DNA of 64,000 bases from Streptomyces sp. NRRL B-3428. GTDB lineage: Bacteria > Actinomycetota > Actinomycetes > Streptomycetales > Streptomycetaceae. A program made the position numbers and the translations under genes. Below are positions 22,573 to 32,013 of this stretch, in pieces. Location: NCBI GenBank assembly GCA_000721375.1, contig JOGW01000009.1, positions 186,001-250,000 of the forward strand. The letters run 5' to 3'. The notes under the pieces are model-generated. The model did not search any database and was not told the DNA's origin. It was given only the letters and a program-made list of their open reading frames with translations. Every line of letters starts with the position of its first letter. The first letter of the stretch is position 1.

Positions 22573-25170
22573 ATGACAGATCAGCAGCCCCCGACGGCAG
22601 ACGCGCCGCCTCCCACGGCCAATGCGATGCGACGCGCCCTGAAGCGCGCGCGGGACGGTGTGGCGCTGGACGTCACCGAGGCGGCGGTGCTGCTGCAGGC
22701 GCGCGGCGCCGATCTCGACGATCTGACCGCTTCGGCGGCCCGCGTGCGTGATGCGGGACTTGAAGCCGCCGGGCGGCCGGGTGTCATCACGTACTCGAAG
22801 AGCGTCTTCATACCCCTGACCCGCCTATGCCGGGACAAATGCCACTACTGCACCTTTGTGACCGTGCCCGGCAAGCTGCGCCGCGACGGGCACGGGATGT
22901 TCATGTCCCCGGACGAGGTCCTCGACGTCGCCCGCCGCGGGGCCGAAATGGGCTGCAAGGAAGCCCTGATCACCCTCGGCGACAAGCCGGAGGACCGCTG
23001 GCCCGAGGCGCGCGAATGGCTGGACGCGCACGGCTATGACGACACCATCGCGTACGTACGGGCCATCTCGATCCGGATCCTGGAGGAGACGGGTCTGCTG
23101 CCGCACCTCAACCCCGGGGTGCTGAGCTGGACCGACTTCCAGCGCCTCAAGCCCGTGGCGCCCTCGATGGGCATGATGCTGGAGACGACCGCGACCCGGC
23201 TGTGGTCCGAGCCGGGGATGCCGCACTACGGCTCGCCCGACAAGGAGCCCGCCGTACGGCTGCGGGTCCTCGAGGACGCGGGACGCTCTTCGGTCCCCTT
23301 CACCAGCGGACTGCTCATCGGGATCGGCGAGACGTACGAGGAGCGCGCGGACTCGCTGTTCGCGCTGCGGCGGGTGGCCCGCTCGTACCACGGCGTCCAG
23401 GAGCTGATCATCCAGAACTTCCGCGCGAAGCCGGACACGGCGATGCGCGGTATGCCGGACGCCGAACTGGACGAACTGGTCGCCACGGTCGCGGTCGCCC
23501 GGCACATCATGGGCCCGTCGGGGAATCTGCAGGCGCCGCCGAATCTGATCGCGGGGGAGTACGAGCGGCTGATCGGTGCGGGGATCGACGACTGGGGCGG
23601 GGTCTCGCCGGTCACGATCGACCATGTGAACCCGGAGAAGCCCTGGCCGAAGCTGGAGGAGCTGGCGGAGAAGTCCGCTTCGGTGGGCTTCGAGCTGCGC
23701 GAACGGCTCTGCGTCTACCCGGAGTTCGTGACCCGCGGCGAGCCGTGGCTCGACCCGCGCGTACTGCCCCACGTACAGGCGCTGTCCGATCCGGCCACCG
23801 GGCTCGCGATCCCGGACGCCGCGGTGGTGGGCCGGCCGTGGCAGGAGCCCGACGAGGGGTTCACCTCCGCGGGCCGCACCGATCTGCACACCACGATCGA
23901 CACCGAGGGGCGCACCGGGGACCGGCGCGAGGACTTCGACGTCGTGTACGGGGACTGGGAGGCTCTGCGGGAAGCCGCGGCACCCGGCATGGTCCCCTCC
24001 CGTATCGACGGTGACGTACGGGCGGCCTTGAAGACGGCCGCCGACGACCCGACGAAGCTCACCGACTCCGAAGCCCTCGCGCTGCTGCACGCGGACGGCC
24101 CGGCGCTCGACGCGCTGACCCGGATCGCCGACGACGTGCGCAAGTCCGTGTCCGGGGACGACGTGACGTACATCGTCACGCGCAACATCAACTTCACCAA
24201 CGTCTGCTACACCGGCTGCCGCTTCTGCGCCTTCGCCCAGCGCCGCACGGACGCCGACGCGTACACGCTCTCGCTCGACCAGGTCGCGGACCGCGCCGCA
24301 CAGGCCTGGGACGTGGGCGCGGTCGAGGTGTGCATGCAGGGCGGCATCCACCCGGACCTGCCGGGAACGGCGTACTTCGACATCGCACGCGCCGTGAAGA
24401 AGCGCGTCCCCGGCATGCACGTGCACGCCTTCTCACCGATGGAGGTCGTCAACGGGGCCACCCGTACCGGCCTTTCGATACGGGAGTGGCTGACGGCGGC
24501 GAAGGAGGCCGGCCTCGACTCGATCCCGGGCACGGCGGCCGAGATCCTCGACGACGAGGTCCGCTGGGTGCTCACCAAGGGCAAGCTGCCCACGGCCACC
24601 TGGATCGAGGTCGTCAAGACCGCCCATGATCTGGGCATCCGCTCCTCGTCCACGATGATGTACGGACATGTGGACCAGCCGCGCCACTGGCTCGGGCATC
24701 TGCGCACGCTGGCCTCGATCCAGCAGGAGACGGGCGGCTTCACGGAGTTCGTGACGCTCCCGTTCATCCACACCAACGCCCCCGTGTACCTGGCGGGCAT
24801 CGCACGTCCGGGCCCGACGGACCGCGACAACCGCGCCGTGACGGCGATGGCCCGGCTGCTGCTCCACCCGCACATCCCCAACATCCAGACCAGCTGGGTG
24901 AAGTTGGGCACGGAGGGCGCGGCGGAGATGCTGCGCTCGGGCGCCAACGACCTCGGTGGCACGCTGATGGAGGAGACCATCTCGCGGATGGCGGGCTCCT
25001 CCTACGGCTCGTACCGCTCGGTCAAGGACCTGATCGCGATCGCGGACGCGGCGGGCCGCCCGGCCCGCCCGCGCACCACGCTGTACGGCGAGGTGCCGGA
25101 CGAGCGGGTGCGGGCGGCGGAGGCCTCGGACGGGCATCTGCCGGAGCTGCTGCCGGTGTTGGAGGGGTGA
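22573..25170 (+). CDS. fbiC: FbiC: deazaflavin (FO) synthase, CofG-CofH fusion
   Basis: An 865-residue fusion of two radical-SAM enzymes. The N-terminal CofG half carries the [4Fe-4S] cysteines 86, 90, 93 (CRDKCHYC). The C-terminal CofH half carries cysteines 545, 549, 552 (CYTGCRFC). The enzyme joins tyrosine and a ribityl-uracil to make 7,8-didemethyl-8-hydroxy-5-deazariboflavin, the chromophore of coenzyme F420. The length and fusion are those of the actinobacterial enzyme. It supplies the cofactor for LLM oxidoreductases such as the one just upstream. Confidence 0.97.
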   Translation: MTDQQPPTADAPPPTANAMRRALKRARDGVALDVTEAAVLLQARGADLDDLTASAARVRDAGLEAAGRPGVITYSKSVFIPLTRLCRDKCHYCTFVTVPGKLRRDGHGMFMSPDEVLDVARRGAEMGCKEALITLGDKPEDRWPEAREWLDAHGYDDTIAYVRAISIRILEETGLLPHLNPGVLSWTDFQRLKPVAPSMGMMLETTATRLWSEPGMPHYGSPDKEPAVRLRVLEDAGRSSVPFTSGLLIGIGETYEERADSLFALRRVARSYHGVQELIIQNFRAKPDTAMRGMPDAELDELVATVAVARHIMGPSGNLQAPPNLIAGEYERLIGAGIDDWGGVSPVTIDHVNPEKPWPKLEELAEKSASVGFELRERLCVYPEFVTRGEPWLDPRVLPHVQALSDPATGLAIPDAAVVGRPWQEPDEGFTSAGRTDLHTTIDTEGRTGDRREDFDVVYGDWEALREAAAPGMVPSRIDGDVRAALKTAADDPTKLTDSEALALLHADGPALDALTRIADDVRKSVSGDDVTYIVTRNINFTNVCYTGCRFCAFAQRRTDADAYTLSLDQVADRAAQAWDVGAVEVCMQGGIHPDLPGTAYFDIARAVKKRVPGMHVHAFSPMEVVNGATRTGLSIREWLTAAKEAGLDSIPGTAAEILDDEVRWVLTKGKLPTATWIEVVKTAHDLGIRSSSTMMYGHVDQPRHWLGHLRTLASIQQETGGFTEFVTLPFIHTNAPVYLAGIARPGPTDRDNRAVTAMARLLLHPHIPNIQTSWVKLGTEGAAEMLRSGANDLGGTLMEETISRMAGSSYGSYRSVKDLIAIADAAGRPARPRTTLYGEVPDERVRAAEASDGHLPELLPVLEG

Positions 25171-25175
25171 GCTGG

Positions 25176-25203
25176 GCGGGGGTGCCGACTGCGGCACCCC
25201 CGC
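25176..25203 (+). terminator. fbiC terminator
   Basis: 12-bp perfect stem GCGGGGGTGCCG / CGGCACCCCCGC with loop ACTG, starting 5 nt after the fbiC stop. Confidence 0.85.
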
Positions 25204-25257
25204 GGCAGTGCTCCAGACGCGGGTGTACCCCGGCCACGGGTCCTCTGCTCGTCGGGC

Positions 25258-25566
25258 TCAGACGGCCATGCCGTAGACGATCGTGAACACGGTGCCGAGC
25301 GAGCCGATGATGAACACGCCCGTCAGGCCGGCCACGATCAGGCCCTTGCCCTGTTCCGCGCTGAATGTGTCGCGCAGCGCGGTGGCGCCGATCCGTTGCT
25401 TGGCCGCGCCCCAGATCGCGATGCCCAGGCAGATCAGGATGGCCGTCGCCATCACGATCTGAATCATCGTGCGGGCCTCCGCCCCGAGGGAGCCGAACGG
25501 GCCCCAGTCGGGGGCGATCCCGCCGATGATCGTGGTGATGTCGCCTTCCTCCGCCGCTACCAGCAT
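25258..25566 (-). CDS. Small two-helix membrane protein
   Basis: A 102-residue protein with two clear hydrophobic helices, about residues 35-53 (IQIVMATAILICLGIAIWG) and 75-97, separated by a charged loop with KQRIGATALRDTFSAEQGKG. The N-terminus begins MLVAAEEGD and may be extracellular. The size and layout resemble small integral membrane proteins found near type IV secretion or conjugation genes in actinobacteria, but no such genes are nearby. I therefore leave the function open. AAGGGG precedes the start. Confidence 0.7.
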   Translation of the reverse strand: MLVAAEEGDITTIIGGIAPDWGPFGSLGAEARTMIQIVMATAILICLGIAIWGAAKQRIGATALRDTFSAEQGKGLIVAGLTGVFIIGSLGTVFTIVYGMAV

Positions 25567-25697
25567 GCGGCACCCCTTCGCTGTCGCGGGTCCTCACGGC
25601 CGGCCCGGCAACGCGCGTACCGGGCTCGGCCACCGGTTGATGCGATTCCCTCAGCCGGTCGGGCAACAGTCAAGGCCGCATCGGCACCGAGGTCGGT

Positions 25698-25784
25698 CCT
25701 GACCCCACTCGACAGTCGCGTGGGTCAACCCTGACCCCACTCGACAGTCGCGTGGGCCAGCCCTGACCCCACTCGACAGTCGCG
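25698..25784. repeat. 32-bp tandem repeat with internal dyads, 2.7 copies
   Basis: Units at 25698-25729 and 25730-25761 and a partial one at 25762-25784. Each carries CCCAC-T-CGACAGTCG-C-GTGGG, a nested inverted repeat able to form a hairpin. The copies differ at two positions only. The array lies upstream of the small membrane gene and downstream of the SnoaL-like gene. The remaining bases of 25567-25802 show nothing else. Confidence 0.88.
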
Positions 25785-25802
25785 GCCAGGAACTCACGGG
25801 CC

Positions 25803-26309
25803 TCACCCGAAGATGGCCGTCGGCTCACCCGTGAACCAGGTGTTGTGGATGACCACGCGCCGCATCAACCAGCGGGCGCCGTCCCGTACGAGGTCGACCT
25901 CGTACGGGTTCTTGAGCAGGGCATACGTGGAGTGGTCGGCGGACAGCAGATGCTGGGCCTCGACCAGCGCGGACAGCCGTGCCGTGTCGCCGTCGATCGC
26001 GATCCGCGGGTTGGTGACCTGGTGCGTGGTGTCCACGCGACCGGTGAACAGTCCGAGGACGGTCGTCACGATGGTCTCCCGCCCGGCCATCACCGGCGGC
26101 GCGGCGCCCCACTTCGCGGCCGCGGGCCGGAAGTCGAGCTCGGCGTCCTCGGCGAACGACGACGCGAACAGCTCCTTGTCCTTGAGGTCCTGTCCGAGCG
26201 CGAACCGGTACAGGGCGTCGACTATCTCGGTGCGGTCGCGCAGCTCGGCGAGGAGTGCGGTGGGGTTGTCGGCGGGGGCGGTGACCGCGTGGGTCTCGGT
26301 GACGAACAT
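25803..26309 (-). CDS. SnoaL-like / NTF2-fold protein
   Basis: A 168-residue cone-fold protein with the SnoaL_4-type pattern: IVDALYRFALGQDLKDKELFASSFAEDAELDF, then THQVTNPRIAIDGDTARLSALVEAQHL. Members are cyclases, isomerases or dehydratases, or bind small hydrophobic ligands. Start 26309 follows GAGGAG by 6 nt. The 8-bp repeat array lies immediately upstream of that site. The gene is divergent from a LysR regulator that probably controls it (inference). Confidence 0.82.
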   Translation of the reverse strand: MFVTETHAVTAPADNPTALLAELRDRTEIVDALYRFALGQDLKDKELFASSFAEDAELDFRPAAAKWGAAPPVMAGRETIVTTVLGLFTGRVDTTHQVTNPRIAIDGDTARLSALVEAQHLLSADHSTYALLKNPYEVDLVRDGARWLMRRVVIHNTWFTGEPTAIFG

Positions 26310-26321
26310 GGTGGGCTCCTC

Positions 26322-26377
26322 GGCTGGTCGGCTGGTCGGCTGGTCGGCTGGTCGGCAGGTCGGGAGGTCGGCTGGCC
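26322..26377. repeat. 8-bp tandem repeat (GGCTGGTC), seven units
   Basis: Four exact and three altered GGCTGGTC units directly upstream of the ribosome site of the SnoaL-like gene, followed by degenerate GGTTGGTT runs to about 26404. An array of this kind in a leader/promoter can vary in copy number by slippage. Confidence 0.88.
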
Positions 26378-26469
26378 GGCCGGCTGGTTGGTGGTTGGTT
26401 GGTTGCCCGTTGATCACTTGCGGCACCACTGATCCTGCTGGGGGCCGCCCGCCCCATCAACGCGCGCCT

Positions 26470-26498
26470 GTGCAACGATCGTTAAGCGAGGCGCAACG
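26470..26498. promoter_or_regulatory. Candidate LysR operator
   Basis: GCAACGATCGTT (26470-26481, containing the palindrome AACGATCGTT) and a repeated GCAACGAT (26491-26498) lie 27-55 bp before the LysR start, in the divergent space shared with the SnoaL-like gene. Confidence 0.6.
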
Positions 26499-26524
26499 AT
26501 GGGGCCTGGGATCCGGGGGCGGAC

Positions 26525-27337
26525 ATGCTGGAGAGGCACGAACTGGAAGCCTTCCTGACCCTCGCCGAGGAACTGCACTTCGGCCGCACGGCCGAGCGGC
26601 TCCATGTCTCCACGGCCCGCATCAGCCAGACGATCGCCAAGCTGGAGCGCCGTGTCGGGGTTCGCCTCTTCGACCGTACGAGCCGCCGGGTCCAACTCAC
26701 GCCGGTGGGTGCCGAGTTGGCCGCATCGGTCCGTCCGGCATGGACCACGATCACCGAAGCCGTGACGCGCGCCGTGGCGGCGGGCCGCGGCCTGACCGGC
26801 ACCCTCACGGTCGCCTTCACGGGGCCGGCGGCGGGGCAGCTCGTGATGGGCGTCGTGCAGACCTTCCGCGAACGGCACCCGGAGTGCGAAGTCCGGATCC
26901 GGGAGGCCCAGTTCGCGGACGTCGTCCCGTGGTTGTGGGAGGGCGAGGCGGATCTGGCCCTCACCCGGCACTCCGTGGATGTCCAGGGGGTCGTGACGGG
27001 GCCCGTCCTGGTGACGGAAGCCCAGATGCTGGCCGTCCCGGCCGGCCACCCGTTCACGCGCCGGCCATCGATCCCGGTGGCGGAACTCTCCCGGGTCCCT
27101 GTCCTTGAAATCGACTCCTCGGCCGCCACGTTGAACGAGCTCCTCACCCTGGTCGGCGCGGGATCCGGCACGGCCTTGGTCGGCGCCCACACCCGCCGCT
27201 ACTTCCAGCGCCCGGACGTCGCGTATGTCGCGGTCGAGCGAGCGGAGCCGGTGAGGTGGGGCCTGGTGTGGCGCACGGGGGCGGAGTCCGCGCGGGTACG
27301 GGCCTTCGCGGAGGCGGCTGAACAGACGGTTTCCTGA
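26525..27337 (+). CDS. LysR-family transcriptional regulator
   Basis: A 270-residue regulator, slightly short for the family. The N-terminal helix-turn-helix is LEAFLTLAEELHFGRTAERLHVSTARISQTIAKLERRVGVRLFDRT (residues about 6-52), followed by a periplasmic-binding-like effector domain from about residue 90. It probably activates the divergent SnoaL-like gene in response to a small ligand. The repeated GCAACGAT sites upstream suit autoregulation. Confidence 0.9.
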   Translation: MLERHELEAFLTLAEELHFGRTAERLHVSTARISQTIAKLERRVGVRLFDRTSRRVQLTPVGAELAASVRPAWTTITEAVTRAVAAGRGLTGTLTVAFTGPAAGQLVMGVVQTFRERHPECEVRIREAQFADVVPWLWEGEADLALTRHSVDVQGVVTGPVLVTEAQMLAVPAGHPFTRRPSIPVAELSRVPVLEIDSSAATLNELLTLVGAGSGTALVGAHTRRYFQRPDVAYVAVERAEPVRWGLVWRTGAESARVRAFAEAAEQTVS

Positions 27338-27472
27338 CGGAATCCGGGCGGATCGCAACAGATCTCCGCGCTGCTCACACCCAGGAGAAATTGCCGACCG
27401 GGCTGTCAGTGGCCGCTGTTAATCTCCAGCGACTCGCTTGATCGGCGGGTGTGGGCAAGGGGAGGGGTGTTG

Positions 27473-29578
27473 GTGAAGGGGACGAGTTTGTCCAGATCCG
27501 GCTTGGTGGTCGGGTGTCTGGCGCTGGCCGCGGTGGTGGGGGTGCCCGGGTTGGCGGTGGCGGCGGAGAACGCGCCGCCGACGCAGCCGGCCATCGCGGA
27601 TCTGGCCACCGAGACCAAGGCGTGCGTCTCGGGGGAGGCGCGCACGTACGTCGGGCAGATCCCGCGTGTCACTGCGAAGGTGTACGACGCGGATGAGGCG
27701 GAGTGGCTCTCGGCTGAGTTCGAGGCCTGGTGGAAAGACGCCGACGGTGTTGAACAGCGGCGGACTTCGACCACGAGCTCCATCCCTTCCGGCCTTACGC
27801 ATAGCTGGCGGCTGCCCGAGGACATCCCGGCAAACACGTTGGTCACCTGGCATGTCCGGGCGAGCGACGGCGAGTCCGTCTCGCCTTGGAGTGATGAAGG
27901 TGCGGGCAGTGCCTGCGAGTTCGTCTACGACGATGTGAGTCCCCAGCGGCCGGTGGTGAGCTCCGTCGAGTACCCGGAAGGGGTCGGGGAGTGGACGGAC
28001 GGCGTCGGTGTCTACGGAACGTTCAGCGCGGACTCACCGTCAGATGACGTTGTGGCGTACCTGTACGACTTCGTGGGCGGCCCCTATCGGACCGTGAGCG
28101 CTGAGGAGTTGGGTGGACCTGCCTCGTTCAGGTATCTGCCACTGAGCGCCGGTCCGAAGACCGTCGAGGTGTCTTCCGTGGACCGCTCGGGACGCCGGTC
28201 CATGCCCGCCACGTACGACTTCAGGGTGCAGGAGGGCCGTTCCCCGATCGCCCGGTGGAACCTGGCCGACGCAACCGGTTCGCGTACGGCTGCTGCGGTC
28301 AGCGGTCCCGAAGCGCGCGTGGGCAGCGGGGTGTCCTTCGGAGCGTCCGGTCTGGAAGGTACGGACCTCAAGTCCACCGCGACGTTCGACGGCGGCGGGC
28401 ACGGGTTCATCACGCCCGATGCCCAGGTTGTCGACACCTCGAAGACCTTCGCCGTGAGCGCATGGGTGCGACCGGGCCGTACCGACCGCGCCATGACCAT
28501 CGCCTCCCAAGATGCCGGCGATGGCCGGGCCTTCACGCTGGGAATGAGAACGACGTCCGAGGCACCTGTGTGGTCCTTCGGCTTTGGTGGCGCCCAGGTG
28601 ATAGGCGGTGCGCCGGAGACCGATGAGTGGGCACATGTGCTCGGCCTGTATGACTCCGAGACGGGGCTTGCTCAGCTCTATGTGAACGGCAAGGCGGTGG
28701 GCGAGGGGCAGAAGGCCGAAGCCTCCGCGGCGACCGGGAACTTCCAGATCGGGCGTGCCCGCGGCAAGGACGGCTACCGTGACCGCTGGCAGGGCGAGAT
28801 CGGGAACGTACGGGTGCATGACCGTGTGGTCGTTCCTGCTGAGCTGACGCAGCTAGCCGCTCGCAAGGCCATTGAGCGCGGGCACTGGGCACTGGAGACC
28901 TCGGCTGACGGCAGCAGTCCGGACCTGCACGGCGGTCAGCCGCTTGCCTTGGGCGAGGGCGCCTCGATCTACCGGCTTCCGCCCGTTGGGTGTGACATTT
29001 GGTTGGACCCGGAGTGTGTTCCGCCCGCCGATCCTCTTGAGGGCGACGGTCATCTCGAACTCGACGGCAAGAGCGGCTTCGCCGCGACGCAAACCCCGGC
29101 CGTGGACACGGACGACAGCTTCACGATCAGCACCGTGGTCCGCCTGGCCGACGCGGCACCGGACCGTCCGATGACGCTGCTCTCCCAGAGCGGTGAGAAC
29201 GGTGATGCCTTCAAGGTGCGTTACGACCCGGCGGTCGAGCAGTGGCAGCTCGTCATGACGCGCGCGGGTGTGGAGGAGACGCTGGCCGTCCAGTACGCGC
29301 GGCCTGATGGCGGTAGTGGACAGGGGCGCGCGGTCACCGTCGTCTACGACGATGCCTCCGACCAGATCACGCTCTACCTCGACGGGATGCGCGACGCGCT
29401 TGCCCGGGCGGAGCTCCCGAAGCTCTGGAAGAGCACTGGAGGCCTGCAGATCGGCCGGGCGAAGACGGCCGACGGCTGGGGTGAGTACCTGTACGGCGCC
29501 GTCGACGAGGTGCGCGTCTACTCCGGTGCCGTCGAAGAGGGTTGGATAGGCAGCCTGCGCTGGGGAATCGACCAGTGA
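27473..29578 (+). CDS. Secreted protein with two LamG-like jelly-roll domains
   Basis: A 701-residue exported protein. Sec-type signal: basic KGTSLSRSG, hydrophobic VVGCLALAAVVGVPGLAVA, cleavage near AVAAEN. A fibronectin-like or Ig-like N-terminal part follows. Two concanavalin-like LamG domains (about 265-440 and 520-695) each contain a TFDGGGHGF/ELDGKSGF strand, a (K/D)(T/S)F(A/T)(V/I)S segment and a closing QIGRA...GEIGNVRVHD / AVDEVRVYS. Binding of a surface or extracellular polysaccharide is plausible; no catalytic residues are recognised. GTG start 27473 has GGAGGGG upstream. Confidence 0.82.
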   Translation: MKGTSLSRSGLVVGCLALAAVVGVPGLAVAAENAPPTQPAIADLATETKACVSGEARTYVGQIPRVTAKVYDADEAEWLSAEFEAWWKDADGVEQRRTSTTSSIPSGLTHSWRLPEDIPANTLVTWHVRASDGESVSPWSDEGAGSACEFVYDDVSPQRPVVSSVEYPEGVGEWTDGVGVYGTFSADSPSDDVVAYLYDFVGGPYRTVSAEELGGPASFRYLPLSAGPKTVEVSSVDRSGRRSMPATYDFRVQEGRSPIARWNLADATGSRTAAAVSGPEARVGSGVSFGASGLEGTDLKSTATFDGGGHGFITPDAQVVDTSKTFAVSAWVRPGRTDRAMTIASQDAGDGRAFTLGMRTTSEAPVWSFGFGGAQVIGGAPETDEWAHVLGLYDSETGLAQLYVNGKAVGEGQKAEASAATGNFQIGRARGKDGYRDRWQGEIGNVRVHDRVVVPAELTQLAARKAIERGHWALETSADGSSPDLHGGQPLALGEGASIYRLPPVGCDIWLDPECVPPADPLEGDGHLELDGKSGFAATQTPAVDTDDSFTISTVVRLADAAPDRPMTLLSQSGENGDAFKVRYDPAVEQWQLVMTRAGVEETLAVQYARPDGGSGQGRAVTVVYDDASDQITLYLDGMRDALARAELPKLWKSTGGLQIGRAKTADGWGEYLYGAVDEVRVYSGAVEEGWIGSLRWGIDQ

Positions 29579-29593
29579 CCGTCGACTGACAAT

Positions 29594-29634
29594 GCGGACC
29601 GTCTGCCCGGAACGGTTGAGGGCAGACGGTCCGC
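29594..29634. terminator. Strong bidirectional terminator
   Basis: 15-bp perfect arms (29594-29608, 29620-29634) with an 11-nt loop, between the convergent LamG and phosphatase genes. Confidence 0.9.
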
Positions 29635-29650
29635 GTGTGAGCGCCCAGGC

Positions 29651-30724
29651 TCAGCCGACCAGCAACTCCCTCTTCAGCTCCGCAAGTTCCCCCCTCGACA
29701 ACCCGAGCCCCTCCTTCTCGTACGCCCGGAACGACCCGTACTCCGAAGAGACCTCCGCGAACCCCGAGTTCAAGTACTCCGCCCGCACATCGAGCAACGG
29801 CTTGTACACCTTCGCCTGCTCCGGCGTCATATGGGCGAGAGCCGCCGCATTCGCCGCCGCGCGGTAGTCGTTCGAGGCCAGGTAGTCCGACATCACGGTC
29901 TCGCGCGGGACGCCCAGCGCGGTCAGAAGCGCCGCGTTGGCCCAGCCCGTGCGGTCCTTGCCGGCCGTGCAGTGGAAGAGGACGCCGTCGCCCTGGACGA
30001 GGTCCTCGAAGACCGTCCCGTACGCCGCCTTCGCCGACTCCCCGCTGACCATGAACTTCTCGCCGTCCACCATCATCGCGACCGCCTCCGCCTCGGTCTT
30101 CGGCATCGTGACGAAGGTGTCCGAGCCGGCGAGGACATCCGCGACCACGTACGAGGTGCCGGCCGGGACGCGGTCGGGGGCCGCCGCGCGCTCCGACGAC
30201 ATGCGCAGGTCGTAGTCGACGCGGATGCCCAGGCGCCGCAGCTTCGCCAGGTCGGCGGCCGTCAGCTTGTCGAGGGCGTCCGAACGGTAGATCTCGCCCA
30301 TCTTGACCCAGTGGCCGTGGGCGGTCCGGTAGCCGCCCGCGTCACGGAAGTTGACCGTGCCGTCGAGCTTGATCAGGCGGTCCGCCAGACGGAGGGAGTG
30401 GCCGCGGTCGGCGTCGAAGGTGAACCACTGGCGGTCGGCCGCGGGGAGACCCGAGACCGTGACCTTGCCGGACGAGCCGCCGCGCGCGACCACCTTGCCG
30501 TTCGCCTCGATCGCGACCTTGCGGACGCCCGGCGCCTTCCACTCGATGACGTACGAGCCGTCGGCGGCCGCCGTCACGGTGGCCGCCGTGAACGGTATGG
30601 ACGCGCGGTGCGCTCCCTGCGCGGGCCCCTGCTGCTCGTGGGCGACGGCCGAGGGCGCGGCGGCAAGAGCGGTGAGCGAGAGCGCGACGGCGGCGGACAG
30701 GGCGTGGGAGAGGGAGATCTTCAT
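29651..30724 (-). CDS. Exported tyrosine/dual-specificity phosphatase
   Basis: A 357-residue protein. The signal peptide (MKISLSHALSAAVALSL...APSAVAHE) covers about residues 1-29. A small beta domain precedes the phosphatase domain, with FRDAGGYRT at 126-134 and the CX5R signature HCTAGKDRTG (Cys252, Arg258). This is the Y_phosphatase3 / LipA-MPtpB-like group, which acts on phosphotyrosine and sometimes phosphoinositides or phospho-Ser/Thr. Secretion implies an extracellular or wall-associated substrate. The start is fixed by the signal peptide. Confidence 0.88.
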   Translation of the reverse strand: MKISLSHALSAAVALSLTALAAAPSAVAHEQQGPAQGAHRASIPFTAATVTAAADGSYVIEWKAPGVRKVAIEANGKVVARGGSSGKVTVSGLPAADRQWFTFDADRGHSLRLADRLIKLDGTVNFRDAGGYRTAHGHWVKMGEIYRSDALDKLTAADLAKLRRLGIRVDYDLRMSSERAAAPDRVPAGTSYVVADVLAGSDTFVTMPKTEAEAVAMMVDGEKFMVSGESAKAAYGTVFEDLVQGDGVLFHCTAGKDRTGWANAALLTALGVPRETVMSDYLASNDYRAAANAAALAHMTPEQAKVYKPLLDVRAEYLNSGFAEVSSEYGSFRAYEKEGLGLSRGELAELKRELLVG

Positions 30725-30891
30725 GCCGCGGATGCTCCGGGCCGCCGGCCAACGGTCGGTGAACGGCGGACGTGAGCAGGTCGTAGGCGGGTTGAAGTGT
30801 GAAGGTGCGCGCATGGCAGCAGGGCTGATCACAGCAGGCGCGTTCGATTACAGTGCTGCCGTCGGTGGGGGAGGCACGAGGGGAGACAGCG

Positions 30892-32004
30892 GTGAGTGCC
30901 CAGGCACCCGTGTGGGGACGGGCCGAACAGCAGGACTTCCGCAGCCGCGTGCGCGGGACGCTGCTCGGCGGTGCGCTCGGTGACGCCCTGGGTGCGCCGG
31001 TCGCTTCGCTCGCCCTCGACGAACTGCGCACGGCGCACGGCGCCGACGGGCTCGGCGATCTCGTGCCCGCGTACGGGCGGCGGGGCGCCGTCACTGCCGC
31101 CTCTCAGCTCACGTTGTTCACGGTCGACGGTCTGATACGAGCGCAGGTACGCCGTGACACCGGCGCCTGGCATCCGCCCACCGATGTGCACCGGGCCCAT
31201 CTGCGCTGGGCTGTCACCCAGACCGAGTGGGGGCCGGACGAACGCCGTAAGGACGACGGGTGGCTGGCGCGGGAGGAGTGGCTCTACGCGCGGCGCGATC
31301 CCGACCGCGCGCTCCTGTCCGGGTTCGGGGACGAGCTGCTCGGTACGCTCCAGGAGCCCAAGAACCCTGCGGAGCGCGGCTCTTCGGCCGCCACCCGGTC
31401 CGCGCCCTTCGGGCTGCTCGTCGGCTGGGAGCCGCAGCTCGTCCTCCAGCTCGCCGTCGAGTGCGCGACCCAGTCGCACGGCCACCCCGGCGCGTATCTG
31501 AGCGCCGGCGCCTTCGCCGTACTCGTGCATGCGCTCGCCCGCGGCGAATCCCTGGACGCGGCGGTGCAGCGGGCGCTCGCGCTGCTCGCTGCCCGACCCG
31601 GGCATCAGCCGGTCACCGATGCCCTGCAGCAGGCGCTCGGCGCCGTACGCCAAGGCATCCCGACGGCAGGGCGGGTGGACGCGCTGGCCGCCGGGCGTAC
31701 GGCCGAGGCAGCGCTCGGCGCGGCCGTCTACTGCGCGCTGGTCTGCGAGGACATACGGCACGGACTGCGGCTGGCCGTGAACCACGGCGGTGACTCCGTG
31801 GCCGTCGGCGCGCTTGCCGGTTCGCTGCTCGGGGCGCAGCACGGCGAGACCGCGCTGCCGCCTTCCTGGGTGGCCGATCTCGAGGGCCGCCCCACCCTCC
31901 TCGAACTCGCCGACGACTTCGCGATGGAGATGACCCAGGGCGCCGCCCTGCACGGCCCGAGTGCCGCTTCGCCGGGGTGGCTGGCCCGGTATCCGCGCGC
32001 CTGA
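30892..32004 (+). CDS. ADP-ribosylglycohydrolase-like protein with degenerate metal site
   Basis: A 370-residue all-helical DraG/ARH-fold protein. The N-terminal GTLLGGALGDALGAP (22-36) is normal. In active bacterial members the next motif reads TDDTQMTLF; here it is TAASQLTLF (68-76). Near the C-terminus the usual GDSDS(T) is GDSVA at residues 300-304. The acidic Mg ligands are thus largely gone and the protein may bind but not cleave ADP-ribose (inference). GTG start with GGGGAG upstream. Confidence 0.85.
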   Translation: MSAQAPVWGRAEQQDFRSRVRGTLLGGALGDALGAPVASLALDELRTAHGADGLGDLVPAYGRRGAVTAASQLTLFTVDGLIRAQVRRDTGAWHPPTDVHRAHLRWAVTQTEWGPDERRKDDGWLAREEWLYARRDPDRALLSGFGDELLGTLQEPKNPAERGSSAATRSAPFGLLVGWEPQLVLQLAVECATQSHGHPGAYLSAGAFAVLVHALARGESLDAAVQRALALLAARPGHQPVTDALQQALGAVRQGIPTAGRVDALAAGRTAEAALGAAVYCALVCEDIRHGLRLAVNHGGDSVAVGALAGSLLGAQHGETALPPSWVADLEGRPTLLELADDFAMEMTQGAALHGPSAASPGWLARYPRA

Positions 32005-32013
32005 ACGATCTGT

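Noticed and set aside
25258..25566. The small membrane protein as part of a conjugative element
   Set aside because: The resemblance is only in size and helix layout; no transfer or replication genes are nearby.
25698..25784. CRISPR array
   Set aside because: The repeats are directly adjacent with no spacers and there are no cas genes in the window.
26310..26429. N-terminal extension of the SnoaL-like protein through the 8-bp repeats
   Set aside because: It would encode a repetitive Pro/Thr tail absent from the family, and a good ribosome site precedes the internal ATG at 26309.
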